Source: Thermomucor indicae-seudaticae
Taxonomy: Eukaryota; Mucoromycota; Mucoromycetes; Mucorales; Lichtheimiaceae
Assembly (NCBI GenBank): GCA_000787465.1
Contig: JSYX01000186.1
Location: forward strand, 1-58,185
Direction: 5' to 3'
Length of the DNA: 58,185 nucleotides
Shown here: positions 1-11,976 of the stretch, piece after piece
Layout: each line of letters opens with the position of its first letter
Numbering within the stretch: position 1 is the stretch's first letter
Notes under the pieces: generated by a model
What the model was told of the DNA's origin: nothing
Database searches by the model: none
Seen by the model: the letters and a program-made list of their open reading frames with translations, nothing else
Translations under genes and position numbers: made by a program

Positions 1-362
1 GCTAACAACTACGGAAGGTAAAATAGAGATTTGATTCCCGATGCATTCGGTTTCCCTGACAGTGTTGTATCAGAATCGTGGCTTGCGGTATGATCTCCCA
101 GTATAACCGCGAAAAACCAGAGGGCGTCTACAACCTCATGCAGGTGGTTGCCAAGCGTCTCCGCATGGAAGGCTTTATCGTGATGGATTGGCCTGAGGAG
201 GAAGAGCAATTCCGCAAGGAAGTGACTCAATGGTTGTTGGAGGGCAAAATCAAGTACAGGGAAACTGTTGTTCATGGTATCGAAAAGACCCCCGAAGCTT
301 TGGTTGACGTCTTGCACGGTCGAAACTTTGGCAAGCAGGTCGTCAAGATTGCTGATCTGTAA
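1..362 (+). CDS. NADP-dependent alkenal/prostaglandin reductase-like MDR oxidoreductase (3' end)
   Basis: Only the last part of the gene is present because the window begins inside it. Exon 1-17 joins exon 74-362 across a 56-nt GT..AG intron (18-73) to read ANNYGRIVACGMISQYN, the glycine-rich strand followed by the ISQYN motif typical of the leukotriene B4 dehydrogenase/2-alkenal reductase branch of zinc-independent medium-chain dehydrogenases. The C-terminus (GKIKYRETVVHGIEKTPEAL, then a GRNFGKQVVKI tail) also matches that family. Known members reduce the C=C bond of unsaturated aldehydes and ketones with NADPH in the cytosol. The nucleotide-binding and catalytic N-terminal parts lie outside the window, so substrate class is inferred from the family only. 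The AATAAAG at about 444-450 is a plausible polyadenylation signal. Confidence 0.85.
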
Positions 363-978
363 ACATAAACGGAACTTCACACCAACTCGCTTTTATTCGT
401 TGTTGTATTTTTCTTTTTATTTGTGCACCGTTTCTTTTTGTAAAATAAAGCGGATCCAGCGCTGAGCTGCTGTTTGTTTGCATGATTTATGCATGCCTTG
501 TAACTGGTTCCGCCGATGAATATATGCATAATGAGCTATACTACCGTAACAATGTTGGATTTAACGGACCAGTTGAAAGTATTTTCATGAATAATTACAC
601 TTTCATGAATGATTACGGGCTGCAAAATGCAGAATGGAAGAACAGAGAGTGCAAATAGTATTTTTTGCAAATTTGCCAAACCCGGGTGCTCTTGTCCAAT
701 CATTTTGTTTCTCCGATTTTGCAATTCTCTTTTTAACGAAATTGTTAAATACCCCTGACATGTATGCTGTCTTTTTGAATCCTGCGCGGATGCACCGTTG
801 CGCCAGAGCTGTGGTGCAGCAGCTGTTTTCCCAAGAGGTGAGAAAACTCCGACCGCCCAGATTTGCACTTTGGACCAGAGATACCCTTTCCCAGCAGCAA
901 ACAAATCCCCCTTCCCTCCTTTCTCTGTTTTCCTCTTCCTTTTCAGTTTTTTGTCTGTCCAAAGCAGCACTTTACGCA
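363..978. other. intergenic spacer and TOP1 promoter region
   Basis: This spacer holds the 3' UTR of the reductase gene and the upstream region of topoisomerase I. The 60-80 nt before the TOP1 ATG are strongly pyrimidine-rich (runs of CCTTTCC, TTTCTCTG, TTCCTCTTCC), as seen before several other genes in this window. An 18-bp tandem duplication lies at 583-618. Open frames here look like chance. Confidence 0.6.
583..618. repeat. 18-bp direct tandem duplication
   Basis: TTTCATGAATAATTACAC at 583-600 is followed directly by TTTCATGAATGATTACGG at 601-618, which differs at three positions. It lies about 360 bp upstream of the topoisomerase I start. Confidence 0.85.
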
Positions 979-3900
979 ATGTCTGACTCTGAAGACGATA
1001 TCCCACTTGCGCAACGCGCCAAGTCTGTGACTACAGCGAGTAAGACACATGCCTTTTACGATTTCATGTCCGCAATCGCAACCGATAATTTCTCACCTTC
1101 ACCACTTAGCATTGCTGAATGAAGATCATGCGCCTGTACCGATTAAGGACGAAACGCCTGATCCGGCCAAAGCGCTTACCAAAAGTACCATTGAAGACGA
1201 AGACGAAGCAGAGAGTGACGACGAAATGCCTTTATCCCAACGTCGCAAGGACAAGGGAGGAAAACGGGATGGTACTGCCATTAAATCAGAGAGTGACGAA
1301 GAAGACGACATTCCTCTGGTAAGGCCTTGCATGTATACGTGTCTTTGCATGGTAGCGATTGATTGCTCATCGTTATATCTTTTGGCAACGACAGTCAAAG
1401 AGACGCAAGAAGTCCCCTACTCAAAAAGAGGTAAAGGACCTCCTCTCCAGTCCAATCGCCTTTATAATATCAATGAGTTAACAATTTCACTTTATTCCAG
1501 GCTGCTACTACTACTACTACTACTACTGATACTGTCAAAGTAAAGTCAGAGCCTGACACTAAAGAAATGAAGAAAGCCAAGCGTGCTCGTGCTTTATCTG
1601 AAGATGAAGATGACAACAAACCACTATCCAAGCGGGGCAAGAAGGCGACAGAAAAGCCAGAAGCACCCAAAAAGAAGACTAGAACAAAGAAGGAAGAAGA
1701 GAAGGAAGAAGAAATCTACAAGTGGTGGGAAGAACAAGCCGAGAAAGATGACGATTCCATCAAATGGACCACTTTGGAGCATAACGGTGTACTGTTCCCA
1801 CCCGAATATGTCCCGCATGGTGTCCAGATGAAGTACGATGGTAAGCCCATCACTCTGACGCCTGAGGCAGAAGAAGTCGCCAGTTTCTTCGCTGCCCTTT
1901 TGGAGACCGATCATGCAAAGAATCCTACGTTTCAGAAGAACTTCTTCCGCGACTGGCAGGAGGTTTTGAAGAAAGATCCACGCGTAAGTAGTAAGCCATT
2001 CATTTTGCAACTGGGATTGCCGAACTGACTTCCCGTAGAATCCCAAAATCACTGATTTTGAGAAATGCGATTTCCGCCCAATTTGGGAAAAGTTTGAAGC
2101 CGATAAAGAGAAGAAAAAGCAGCTCTCGAAAGAAGAGAAACGGGTGTGTCTCGCTTTCTTTGTTAGATCTACAGTCAATGCTAACTTTTAAATGCTACAC
2201 AGAGACTCAAGGAGGAGAAGGCAAAGCTTGAAGAGCCATATCTGTACGCATATGTTGATGGCCGAAAGGAGAAAGTTGGTAACTTTAGAATCGAACCACC
2301 AGATCTTTTCCGAGGCCGTGGCGATCATCCAAAAACAGGCACATTGAAGGTAACGAATTAATTGCACTGCCGCAGAGAAAAGGGCGCATTGATCCTTACG
2401 GTCTATGTAGCAACGGGTGAGACCAGAACAGGTGACCCTCAACCTGTCAGAGAACGCAAAGATCCCTCCTGCGCCTCCTGGACACAAGTGGGGTGGCATT
2501 GTTCACGACCATACTGCGACATGGTTGGCAACTTGGAAAGAAAACGTAAATGGAACTAATAAATATGTGTTCTTGGCACACTCTTCTGCATGGAAAGGAC
2601 AGAGTGACATGCAGAAGTTTGATAAGGCCCGAAAACTTAAGGTGAGTATCCAATAGTTTCGCTCAGAATCGATAGGCGAAAAAACTAACCAGTAACCCGC
2701 AGAAATATGTCGGCGAAATCCGCAAAAAGTATTCAAAAGAACTGAAGGATAAATCGACCGAAGTTCGTCAACGCGCCACAGCCATGTACTTGATTGACAG
2801 ATTGGCTCTCAGAGCTGGTAACGAAAAAGGTGATGATGAAGCTGACACTGTGGGTTGTTGCTCGTTACGCTATGAACACATTGAGCTCGAGCCACCAAAT
2901 ACCTTGCATTTCGACTTTCTGGGTAAAGACTCCATTCGTTACCAGAATTCGGTTCAAGTGGATCCGCAAGTATACAAGAACATCAAGATCTTTAAGGAGC
3001 AAGTGGGACCCGGTAACATGATTTTTGACCGTCTAACGGTAAGTTTTATTGGTTGAGATGTATTCGACCTGCACTCAAGCCGACAAATTACGATCGATAG
3101 ACTACGGGTCTCAATAAACACTTGAACAGCTGCATGGAAGGCTTATCCGCCAAAGTATTCCGTACATATAACGCATCCCACACATTCCAGGAGCAGCTCG
3201 ATAAGCTCACCAAAAAGGATGAATCCATCCATGACAAGATGCTTTCCTTTAATCGTGCTAACCGTGACGTGGCTATACTATGTAACCATCAAAGGAGCGC
3301 CCCAAAGACACACGGGCAGCAGATGGAACGCATCCAAGATAAGATTCGAGCATTCAAATACCAGAGGATGAGGATCAGAAAGCAGATCTTTGAGCTGGAT
3401 CCTACTTTGAAGAAGAAGCCAGAGTTGGCTGAGGACGAATCTGACATTGACGAGGAATGGATTGTAAAGCATGAAGCCGATCTGGTCGCCAAAGAACGTG
3501 AACGTGTCAAGAACAAGTTTGCGAAACAGAATGAAAAGCTGAAAGCAGAGAACAAGCCTGAAATGCCAGAATCTGAACTCGAAGAAAAACTAAAGGCTGT
3601 GGATGAGATGGAAGCGCGGCTAAAGAAGGAACGCAAGACGGGCCGCGTTGAGCCTAAAGCAAATGCTACGGTTGAAAAGTTGATGAACAATTTGGAGAAG
3701 CTGGATCAGCGTATCGCTGCCACCAAGATTCAGGCGACGGACAAGGTAAAAGGAAAAGAAGAACCATTCGTTAAAGATGTGGTGCTGATTATTTCGCGGT
3801 ATATCTAGGAAGAAAACAAGGAAATTGCCTTGAGTACTTCCAAAATGAACTATATCGATCCACGCATCACAGTCGCTTGGTGCAAAAAGTATGATGTGCC

Positions 3901-4042
3901 CATTGAGAAAGTGTTTAACAAGACACTTCAAGAAAAGTTCAGGTGGGCACAGAATGTGGATGCTGACTGGGTACGTCTTTCCCCCAGCCTTGTTTTGTTT
4001 GCAGCGATTGAAACTCACATTTATTTCCTTTAGAGATTTTAA
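979..4042 (+). CDS. TOP1: DNA topoisomerase I (type IB), multi-exon
   Basis: This enzyme relaxes supercoiled DNA in the nucleus by transient single-strand cleavage through a 3'-phosphotyrosine. The ATG at 979 follows a pyrimidine-rich leader and opens an acidic, Lys-rich N-terminal domain ([13 protein letters not shown]; repeated blocks like DDEMPLSQR and EDDIPL) carrying likely nuclear localisation signals. The core follows ([74 protein letters not shown]), then a charged coiled linker, then the C-terminal active site [17 protein letters not shown] with the catalytic Tyr. About ten short introns are needed; the last (3971-4033) leaves a tiny terminal exon coding Arg-Phe-stop, so the protein ends DADWRF much as other TOP1 proteins end in an aromatic-rich tail. 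A (ACT)n microsatellite in one exon codes a Thr run. Full-length and apparently intact. Confidence 0.95.
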
Positions 4043-4323
4043 ATAGACACATCACTTCTCTTTTTGTGAGCCTCTTTTTACACGCATATTTTGGGATTGT
4101 CCCCATACCCTACATATCAAACATTCATTTCTGTTCGAAGATGGACACAACGGGCCGCCATCTTTTGTTCATTTCTCTTTTTCCTTCATAGCAATCAATA
4201 AAGTTTGGGAAATCATTCAATTTCATACAATTCGCAATACGCTGGATTCACATACTGTAGCTGAAAACAAAGACATATCTTTTGAAAAAGTGAACAAAGT
4301 ACACAAGATGCGATACATAATTA

Positions 4324-7300
4324 TTACATCCAGCCATGAGAAGCATTCCATGGTTGTTGTGGCAGCGTGCTACTAGTATCATTTGCAGACGTGGTTGAAT
4401 GTGCATTATGTTGTTGTGGCAATAAGTAAGCTGTCCAATCATCTAACTCGATACTGCTAGGCATTCCCCAGAACGGATTATCTGGGCGATTTCTAAACTG
4501 AGTTGCTTCATTCTGAACAGGTAAAGCTTGCTGCTGCTGCTGTTGGTGTTGTTGCAACGCCTGAACTTGTTGTTCTTGAAATATCCCTGACATGGCAAAA
4601 CCAAGGTCAGGTATCCCAAACAGCATAGACTCAGCAGAGTACAGTGGCATCATCAGACTGCCTCCTTGATTGTTATTGTCCTGTTGCTGATTAGTAGCGA
4701 GGACTTGAAGTTCTTCCACCGTCGGAAACATGGGCTCTGTATACAATCCAAACTGTCGAAGTGAATGCATATCCTCTTGCGTTAGGGATTCTGTTCCCGA
4801 CACAATGTATCAGTTAGTACCGTCTAAGTCTCATAAAGGGCCGTGAACTTACGTTGGGCATCTACAGGTGCTACAGGAGGAGCACTTGACGTAGGCTGTG
4901 CAAGCCGTTGCTCTTGTTCTATGCAAGGATATAAACCATTGATCCAGTCACCATTTAGAATCGACGACGGTGTTGAACCTCCACTACTACAGCTTTTTCG
5001 CTCAGTGCCTGGTTCTACAGACGGCACCGTCGATATAACAGGCTGAGGCAGCGGCTGCGGTGACACGGACTTTGGTACTAGGCTGCCACGTCCAACATCT
5101 GACGTTTTGCCTGACATAAAACCTTCGCTGCTCTGGTTCGCGGATTGTTGCTTCTTTTTCCGTTTCGACTTCCTTTCTTTCATTTCCGTGTCGCTATCCT
5201 CTGCATGGTGAACAGAGATGTTCCGCGTATCCATCAGCTGTTTAATGACCGCATAGAGTTTAGCCGCTCCCTCTGAAAGTCTGGATAATCGCTGAATAAC
5301 TGTCATGGCTTTTGTCAGATTGGCTTTAGCCACGTCGGCAACGATATTGTCTTCGCTTGCGGCGTTGTAGATGTGAATCAAGGCCGCTGTGAAAATGGGG
5401 TATATCGCGAACCTCCAAGAGACCACCAGGAAATCTCGATAATGCATTTTTTCTGCAACATCAACACATCGAGTGGCAGCATTTGTACATATCGTAAGCG
5501 ACGAAAATGATAACCGCGTTCGAGGACCATCATCTTTGTTGTTTTCAATGAACGGACGGTGTAGAAGTATCAGCAGCGTACAGTATGATAAATATATCAG
5601 CCCTGGGGCGTCATTAGTACATGGATTGAACTCTCTAGCTGTGAAGCTATAGCTCATTCCTACCTGACATGGATAACAGTGGGGTTTGTCCTCTACTGTC
5701 CAGGCGTCTCGCATTTGCTGATGATATCTGCAGTGACGGTGGTAGATTTGCACGCCACTCTGATAAAGACTTGTCCAAGTAAGAAACAATCGCGTCACTG
5801 CCGCGTCGGGCACTGAGCCGCTTTGCAGTCGGGGTATAGAGGCCTTGTAATATCCGTCCCAGGATTTCGGATAGTTTCACAAGCTGCAGAAATGGCTGAT
5901 ACAGCGGAATCTTTTCTCCTTTGGCTTTTTGCGCCGCATTCATGTCTAAAGACGGAAACCGTAGCAGATCGTCATCAGCCACACTACTTGATGGAGGCAA
6001 ATCCATGACTTCTTCCCAGGTACCAAATTCGCTGGGATAGCTTTCATCGCAATCCTGTTGCGTATCAGTTGTCAGCCTATCATTATCCACTAATACGCAT
6101 AGAGTTAAGTAATTACTTCGTCAAAGATCGTCTGTGGCCGGCCTGTCGCGGCTGACGTCCATCTGTCCATGATGTACACTGCCCACCAGACTCGCCGGCG
6201 GGTCTCTTTCTCACTTTCCGGAATATCCCAATCGGCACTCGAACGATGCAACCCTAGATCCTGTGCCTGTCATTGACACACTATCAGTGCCGTTTTCCCT
6301 CTGTAGCAAGCTCCCGCCGCGCTTACCGTCCTCGTTGCCTGATTACCAGATTCAGAGCGTTAGCATATCCCACAAGCAAAGGACCTTGGGTACCAACAAA
6401 ACTCACAGCAGAACTCAGCAGCCAGCTGCTGGCTAGTTTCGCATCTAGACTAGCACGGTGGGATTGAGCAATAACGAGGGCTTGTATCGTAGATACAGAT
6501 GGCGCATATTTGCCTTTTATGTAACATAAAAGTCTTTCAAACAGGTTTTCCGAGTATCCATCTCCAAAATCCCATTGTTCTGTTTCCGTAGGAAACACTT
6601 TATCACCGAACAGCTTGCATGTTTCAATGTACCGCACGGCGGCTCCATATATAGCATTCAATAACGGTGCAGAAGGATAGTCGCCCAATTCACGTCGATA
6701 CTGCTTCAGAAACAAAACCTTGTTTATCACAGGCAACCCTGGATGAATATATGCAAAATACCTAACGCAAAGCAATTGAGATCCGGTTGACTCACTTCAC
6801 GCATTCTTGTTACTTACACTTTCATCAGCTTGTCGCTAGTTGCTCGATCCAAGCCTGAGACTTTGTAGATCCAGTCATTGATGGTGTTAATTGTTTCTCC
6901 TGGCTTAAGTATGCCAAGTGACCGCAGTAAATGCTGATTCGGGTATTTTTCTTCTTCTTGATCTTGTTCTTTATACACTACCAAACTCTGGCCGAATTTT
7001 CGCACTCTGAATCCTATCCGGCTTGCTACCTTAGCGTCTTCAAAGTTGATTTTCTGTGCTAGAAATGGCAAAGGGCTCATGTCACCAACGTATCGGGCTG
7101 TTGAATCGGTAATAAGACATGTTCCATCCAAAGCACGTGACTCATCGTCGGCTTGCATTGCTACTGTGTTACGTTCGGTCTCGGCGCCGGTCGTGGTCGT
7201 GTTTGGCGATTCATGTTGTTTTGTAGTACTACCCTTGTCCTGGTCGATTGAATCCTTGGCATGTTCAGGCTCCTCATCAGCTAGTCCAGACAGAATCTTT

Positions 7301-7969
7301 TCCATACGTTTCAAACGATTCTCGAGAACTTCAATGTACCTAACAACGCGGATCAATCATGTCGTCCCAGCAACTCATTATATGCAACCACGATTTACCC
7401 TTTTGGCGGGCCGCGTTTCTTGGCGCTTCTTGAAAAGAAAGGAATCAACACATGAAGGAACAACTTTTGATTTTTGGATCAATTACCTGTCGTTGAATGT
7501 ACATTCTATATTTGCTGCTTGGCAGTTTTTGCATTTTTCCCCTGCACTTCTTGTTTCGCACCTGACCTTTTTGCGTCGACAGGAATCACTATCAAACATT
7601 GGTAGATCTATCAGCTTCCACGCCGCCCTCTTTGAGTTACTCTACGGTCTCGTACCATGCCCTGCTGATGCGCGTACGTTTTGTCTCCTGCCCCGTACTC
7701 TCGGTTGCCGGAGGCGGTCGTGGAGGAAAAGCCATTGGCATCTGTGGATAAATGGGTATTGGATAATATGGCATGGGTTGAGTCGATGCAGCCGGTTGAA
7801 TCGAGAGCGGTGCGTACGGTGGACGTGCCGACAATGGTCGTAATGAGGAAGAGACGACTGGATCGGACTGACCGGGTGCATGAGGCGTTGACTGGGTCTG
7901 CTGCGGATTCTCGCTAGGACTTGGTGTGCTGCCTTTATTTTGTTCGGGCCGTTGCCGAGATGCTGACAT
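4324..7969 (-). CDS. Zn(II)2Cys6 transcription factor with fungal-specific middle homology domain
   Basis: The start is the ATG at 7967-7969. A Pro/Ser/Gln-rich N-terminus precedes a binuclear zinc cluster that is split by an intron but restored by splicing: RACDSCRRKKVRC, then KCKNCQ..IECTF, giving six cysteines in the canonical spacing. After two more short introns comes the linker KKRGPPKGYIEVLENRLKRM, where the coiled coil for dimerisation begins. Downstream exons carry the fungal_trans (XlnR-like) region: YFAYIHPGLPVINK, DLGLHRSSADWDIPESE and ETRRRVWWAVYIMDRW are characteristic. The C-terminus is Gln/Asn-rich (polyQ around 4520-4560) and may activate transcription. The intron at about 5640-5697 has two possible donors; the one giving LDTREFNPC implies a normal 58-nt intron. 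It is divergently arranged with the SHG1-like gene. The regulated pathway cannot be told from sequence. Confidence 0.92.
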
Positions 7970-8303
7970 GTCAGTTCAATATAGAAATTATGTAGTTGCG
8001 ATTAACGATCGTTGAAAGCGGAAAAACCGATTTTCTCTTTTCCGCTTGCAAATTTGGTAAGTTGTCGTATTACCCGGGACAGCAGTCCATAGAAACTTGA
8101 GTCAAATCTGTCCCGATTGTCAAAAAAAGATTTGTGTCAGTAATCCCATTTAGGTTTCTCCTTTTGGTATTAGCTCCAATCTTCACCGTGCTAGGGGCTA
8201 TTGATTTCGATAGATGCATTACTTTTTGGAAAGCCAATAAATGAAAAGTGTCGGGATCGGCCGATTTTGGCTAAATTCAAATTCTTTGGCTTTTTGGCTC
8301 TCC
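7970..8303. promoter_or_regulatory. shared divergent promoter (Zn2Cys6 regulator / SHG1-like gene)
   Basis: This 334-bp spacer separates two start codons on opposite strands. It is AT-rich with several poly-T runs but shows no clear TATA consensus at the expected distance for either gene. No specific binding site is recognised. Confidence 0.5.
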
Positions 8304-8800
8304 ATGGACCCCAAAGATGTTGTGACACAGTTGAAGAAAAAAGGCACATTTGACGAATTACGCAAACGTTTACTTGCTGATTTCCAGGCACAGGTGACCG
8401 ACCACCACCGCACTGAGTCTCTAAAGAAACCGTAATTCACTGACGATCTTCTGCAAGCAGCCCATCGGTCAACGATTTCGAAAAGATCTCAATGAGTTCA
8501 TGGAGAACTTAGTGAAGAATGATCCGTCATTGCTGGAAAAGGAACGTTCCGTATTTCATTCAATCGTCTACGAAGAGTTAGAAAAGTAAGACGGCAACCG
8601 TCACGAAAAAAAGGCCTGTTTCTTTATGGGGCTGACGCGCGTCCATCAGAACTGGCATATACGAATCGTTGCGGAAAGAAGTTTTAGATACACTATTGCA
8701 ATCGAACGATTACCGGTCTCGTATAGCCAAGGAAATCAGCGTGATCGTTGAGGGTTCGCAAGAGAATAAGGGAAACGATAGACGAACGGACCGTGTCTGA
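8304..8800 (+). CDS. BOD1/SHG1 domain protein (possible COMPASS subunit Shg1)
   Basis: Three exons read coherently. The first is MDPKDVVTQLKKKGTFDELR, the classic 'Lys-x-Gly-x-Phe-Asp' opening of the BOD1/SHG1 domain, followed by KRLLADFQAQ. A 64-nt intron (from GTGACC to CTTCTGCAAG) joins this to QPIGQRFRKDLNEFMENLV. A second intron starts at the GTAAGA after the LEK codons and ends at CATCAG, giving KTGIYESLRKEVLDTLLQSN and a basic tail ending RTDRV. At roughly 110-115 residues it has the size of yeast Shg1, a small subunit of the Set1/COMPASS H3K4 methyltransferase; animal BOD1 proteins with the same fold instead act on kinetochore phosphatase. The family call rests on the N-terminal motif and length; membership of COMPASS is inferred. 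Confidence 0.65.
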
Positions 8801-9131
8801 CTCTGAGTGCGCCCTGTGGGTGATGCGTCCGAAGATCTCTCTGACTGATGAGACCGTACGTATGTCAGCATGCCAAAGAAGAACCTTACGATTCAAAGAG
8901 AACGAACTTCTAGAAAGTAATGTCACTTTGGTTCTTGCAACAGGCGGCTGTACACGTCACTACGATATATAACACCCAACTTGTTGACTTCCGACTTACT
9001 GATATAACAGCAACAATCGCTACTAAGTACAATGTAATCGAATAACAATAATAATTATTACTACATACAAGGGCTGCAGCTGCAGAACCAGAGTGTTCCA
9101 AGTCAAATAGGTATTACAGGTTATACAGGCG
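8801..9131. other. convergent 3' spacer
   Basis: This lies between the stop codons of the SHG1-like gene (+) and the sugar transporter (-). It has AT-rich stretches with AATAATAATTATT at about 9046, fitting overlapping 3' UTRs. No coding or RNA gene is supported. Confidence 0.5.
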
Positions 9132-11181
9132 TTAAGCCTCAGTCTTTTCTCCCACTTCAATGTCTGTGCGACCAGCGTACTTGCGTTCAACAACTTGTTT
9201 GATGACATCAGCTTCTTCACCACCAAACAGAATCTCCATTTCTTCAAGAGTCTTTCCTTTGGTTTCTGTACGAGAGTACTTGTAAGCACGGCCAACCGGC
9301 TTTGGAGAGCGTAAAGCAGTAGTGAAGGTCTTACCAGGGTAAAACAAGTAGATGATAATGAAGCAAACGGCGTTGGTGGCAAAGAAAAACATGTACGTTC
9401 CGTATGCGATGTTCTCCAACATGACTGGAGTGATTTCTCCAATAACAAAGTTCATGAGATAATTGATACCGGTAGACACTATATAAGATATAGTCAGAAA
9501 CTATCCTCTAAAATACGAAAAGTGACCACGTACTTGAGGTACCCTTGGCACGCGCGCGCATAGGGAAGATCTCAGCTGGGTAGATCCAGCCAATAGGGCC
9601 CCAAGAAGTCGAGAAGGAAGCGCTAAAGAGAAACATCATGGCAACAGCACCATATTGAGCTTGCGTGTTATTCGGGCCGTTTTCCACGTAGGGATATGCT
9701 GAAGAGTGAATGTCAAACACAAATCCGCATCTGTTGATATTTCCTTATTCAATTACCTTTCAACAAAGAACCAGCAATCAACATGGAGATGCCCATGCCA
9801 GCACCGCCAGCTAGTAAGGTATTGCGACGACCCCATTTATCGATGAAGAGGAGGGCGGGCACCGTAAAGATAACGCAGAGAATGCCATTGACGCCGGTCG
9901 CCAACAGCGACGACAGTGTGCTTGTCATGCCAGCCGATTCAAAAATGAAGGGTGCGTAATAGAGCACGGCATTGATACCCGTCCACTGCTGCATGCACTG
10001 AATACCGGCGGCCAAGAAGACGCGTTTGCGTGTCGATGGTTGACGAAAGATCTCGACATACGATTTGACGGCTTTCTCTTTTTCGAATTGAACCTGTGCC
10101 ATAATTTCGTCGTATTCTTGTCTGACGTAGGGATCGTCCTTGTTGCCTTCAGCATGAAGGTCGGCCAGAGTTTGAAGAGCTATTACACTAGCAAGTGAGT
10201 AAAACAGGAGAAGTGTGTGCTTCTGTGAAAAATTGGCTTTACCTTCATCGTAACGTTCCTTGCTGCACAGCCAACGAGGGGAGTAGGGTAGAATAAAGCA
10301 TCCAAGGAATCTGGGATGATGTAAGCCTTTTATAAACGTGTTTATCACCGGTAATGTTATGCACTTACAATAAAACACTAGGAGCCAGTTGGATACCTAG
10401 CGGTACACGCCATGAAGCATCGCTGTCGATGCTGGATATTGAGAGTTAGAACTGCTATCAAGTACAAACGTAAAGAAAATTTGTCTTACTAGGCACAGCC
10501 GTAGCCGACCCAGAAGGCGACCATAATGCTATTATAAGAAGACGTTAAGTTATTTTTCTTCCTCTGTCATGACGGGAGATGCTTACCCGAAAACGATGCT
10601 AAACTGCTGGAAAGTGATGGCCCGGCCACGGAGGTGAGCAGGACTGAGCTCACTTTGATAGACAGTAACATTCATACTGTATGTGCCAATGGCAATACCT
10701 TGAAAGAAGCGGCCTGCCATCAAAAGCTTTTAGACACTCGGTCAGTTCCCAAGAAGTCTCCCAGATCACATATGATCTCAGTAAGACAACTTACGTGGAC
10801 ATTGCTTGCACCCGTTTGCATGCTTGTGCCGAACCAAAACACGACACTAGCCACCATGATACTGCGTTTACGACCGATACGTTCCGATAGTGGACCACTC
10901 AGGAAACCACCCACAAAGGCGCCCAATAGATAGATACTCGTAATAAAACCTCGCCAGACGGCATCTGGGTTATTGAAATAAGCTTTCCAATGAGGCATCA
11001 CCAGGATGGCACTCATGACGCCTTGGTCATAACCAAACAGGAAGCCGCCGATAGCTTTTACGTAGGAAAGGTTGGATGAGAAATGTGGGGTATATCATGG
11101 TCGCTTATACTACTTACAAGCAAAGCAGACGGCAAAGAATACTTTCCAGCTTGTTTTTGGTTTAGGTGAATCAGGTACCAT
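9132..11181 (-). CDS. MFS hexose transporter (sugar porter family)
   Basis: This is a plasma-membrane sugar/H+ symporter or facilitator of the major facilitator superfamily, with 12 predicted membrane spans over about nine short exons. The start ATG at 11179-11181 (MVPDSPKPKTSWKVFFAV) follows a pyrimidine-rich leader and a TATA box. Sugar-porter signatures are all present after splicing: FLFGYDQGVMSAI in helix 1, GPLSERIGRKRSIM between helices 2 and 3, YQSELSPAHLRGRAITFQQ, PYSPRWL before the central loop, QQWTGINAVLYYAPFIF in helix 7, DKWGRRNTLL, and YPETKGKTLEEMEILFG at the C-terminus. The last motif only forms after an intron is removed. The helix-7 QQ and the C-terminal PETKG box are typical of fungal glucose/hexose carriers; the exact substrate is not decidable here. 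Confidence 0.93.
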
Positions 11182-11242
11182 GGAGAATGAGAAGGAGAAA
11201 GAGTGGGAGATCTTCTCGAGCCTCGTTTTTTCTCACATCCAC

Positions 11243-11251
11243 CTTATATAC
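11243..11251 (-). promoter_or_regulatory. TATA box of the hexose transporter gene
   Basis: On the minus strand the sequence reads GGTATATAAGG about 62-70 nt upstream of the transporter ATG, followed by a pyrimidine-rich leader. The spacing fits a core promoter with a short 5' UTR. Confidence 0.65.
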
Positions 11252-11252
11252 C

Positions 11253-11976
11253 CCACTCACCTATCTATTACTTACTGCGCGGAAGTTGCCTGCTCGAAAC
11301 GGATATTCTCCGATTCGCCAGGTTTCCCCCGCTTTCCTTGGACATTTTTCTCCATCAATCTGGGGTAAAATGTACAACTTCTTTACACCCGCGACTCTTG
11401 TACTCCCTTGATCATGCAGATGGAAAGACGCTGTATGAAGAGCGGTGGGTATGACAATCTTTTCATTCTGACCTTTTCCTCATATTTTGTGCGTGTGTGT
11501 GGGAAAACGACAAGCTTTAACTTTTTTTCCATTTCTAATACGATGACATTTCCTTGTTCTGGCCCTTCTTACCAATCCATCGATGACGAGAACGGCCCAA
11601 TCGGGAATTTCTTCTTGGAGATATTTCCAAAAGTGGAATTTACCCGGATACTTGGGAAGGACCTCTCCACACTTTTGTTGGTATGTTTCCCGCTTGCGCG
11701 GTAATAAGGGGCCATTGAACAGGTATCTCTACGGGACACAAGTTATATCATGGATATATAAAAATGGTATTTCCAAGGGCTTAGCATTTGGTGCAGGGCC
11801 TGGTTTGTCAGCAACAACGGCGAAGGTGGGATTGTTTATTTTTTGCGCAGAGCTTACATGAAAACAATGAGACCTGCCCTTGTTTGTGATTCGCTTCGAA
11901 TTTTTGATGAGGTTGAAAGCAAAAGTGGAAAGGGAGAAAAATGTACAGGAAGCAGAAGAGGTGTATATATACAAAT
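11253..11976. other. gene-poor spacer
   Basis: This contains the distal promoter of the transporter and the 3' flank of the F-box gene. A frame from an ATG at about 11541 could be spliced across a 43-nt GTATG..CAG gap into a protein of under 60 residues, but it has no recognisable features and I do not call it a gene. Confidence 0.4.

Noticed and set aside
5647..5700. A 25-nt intron in the Zn2Cys6 gene
   Set aside because: It is too short for spliceosomal introns. An upstream GTAGAG donor gives a 58-nt intron with a sensible protein.
11541..11761. Possible two-exon gene of under 60 residues
   Set aside because: The 43-nt intron is short, and there is no leader, no domain and no conservation evidence.
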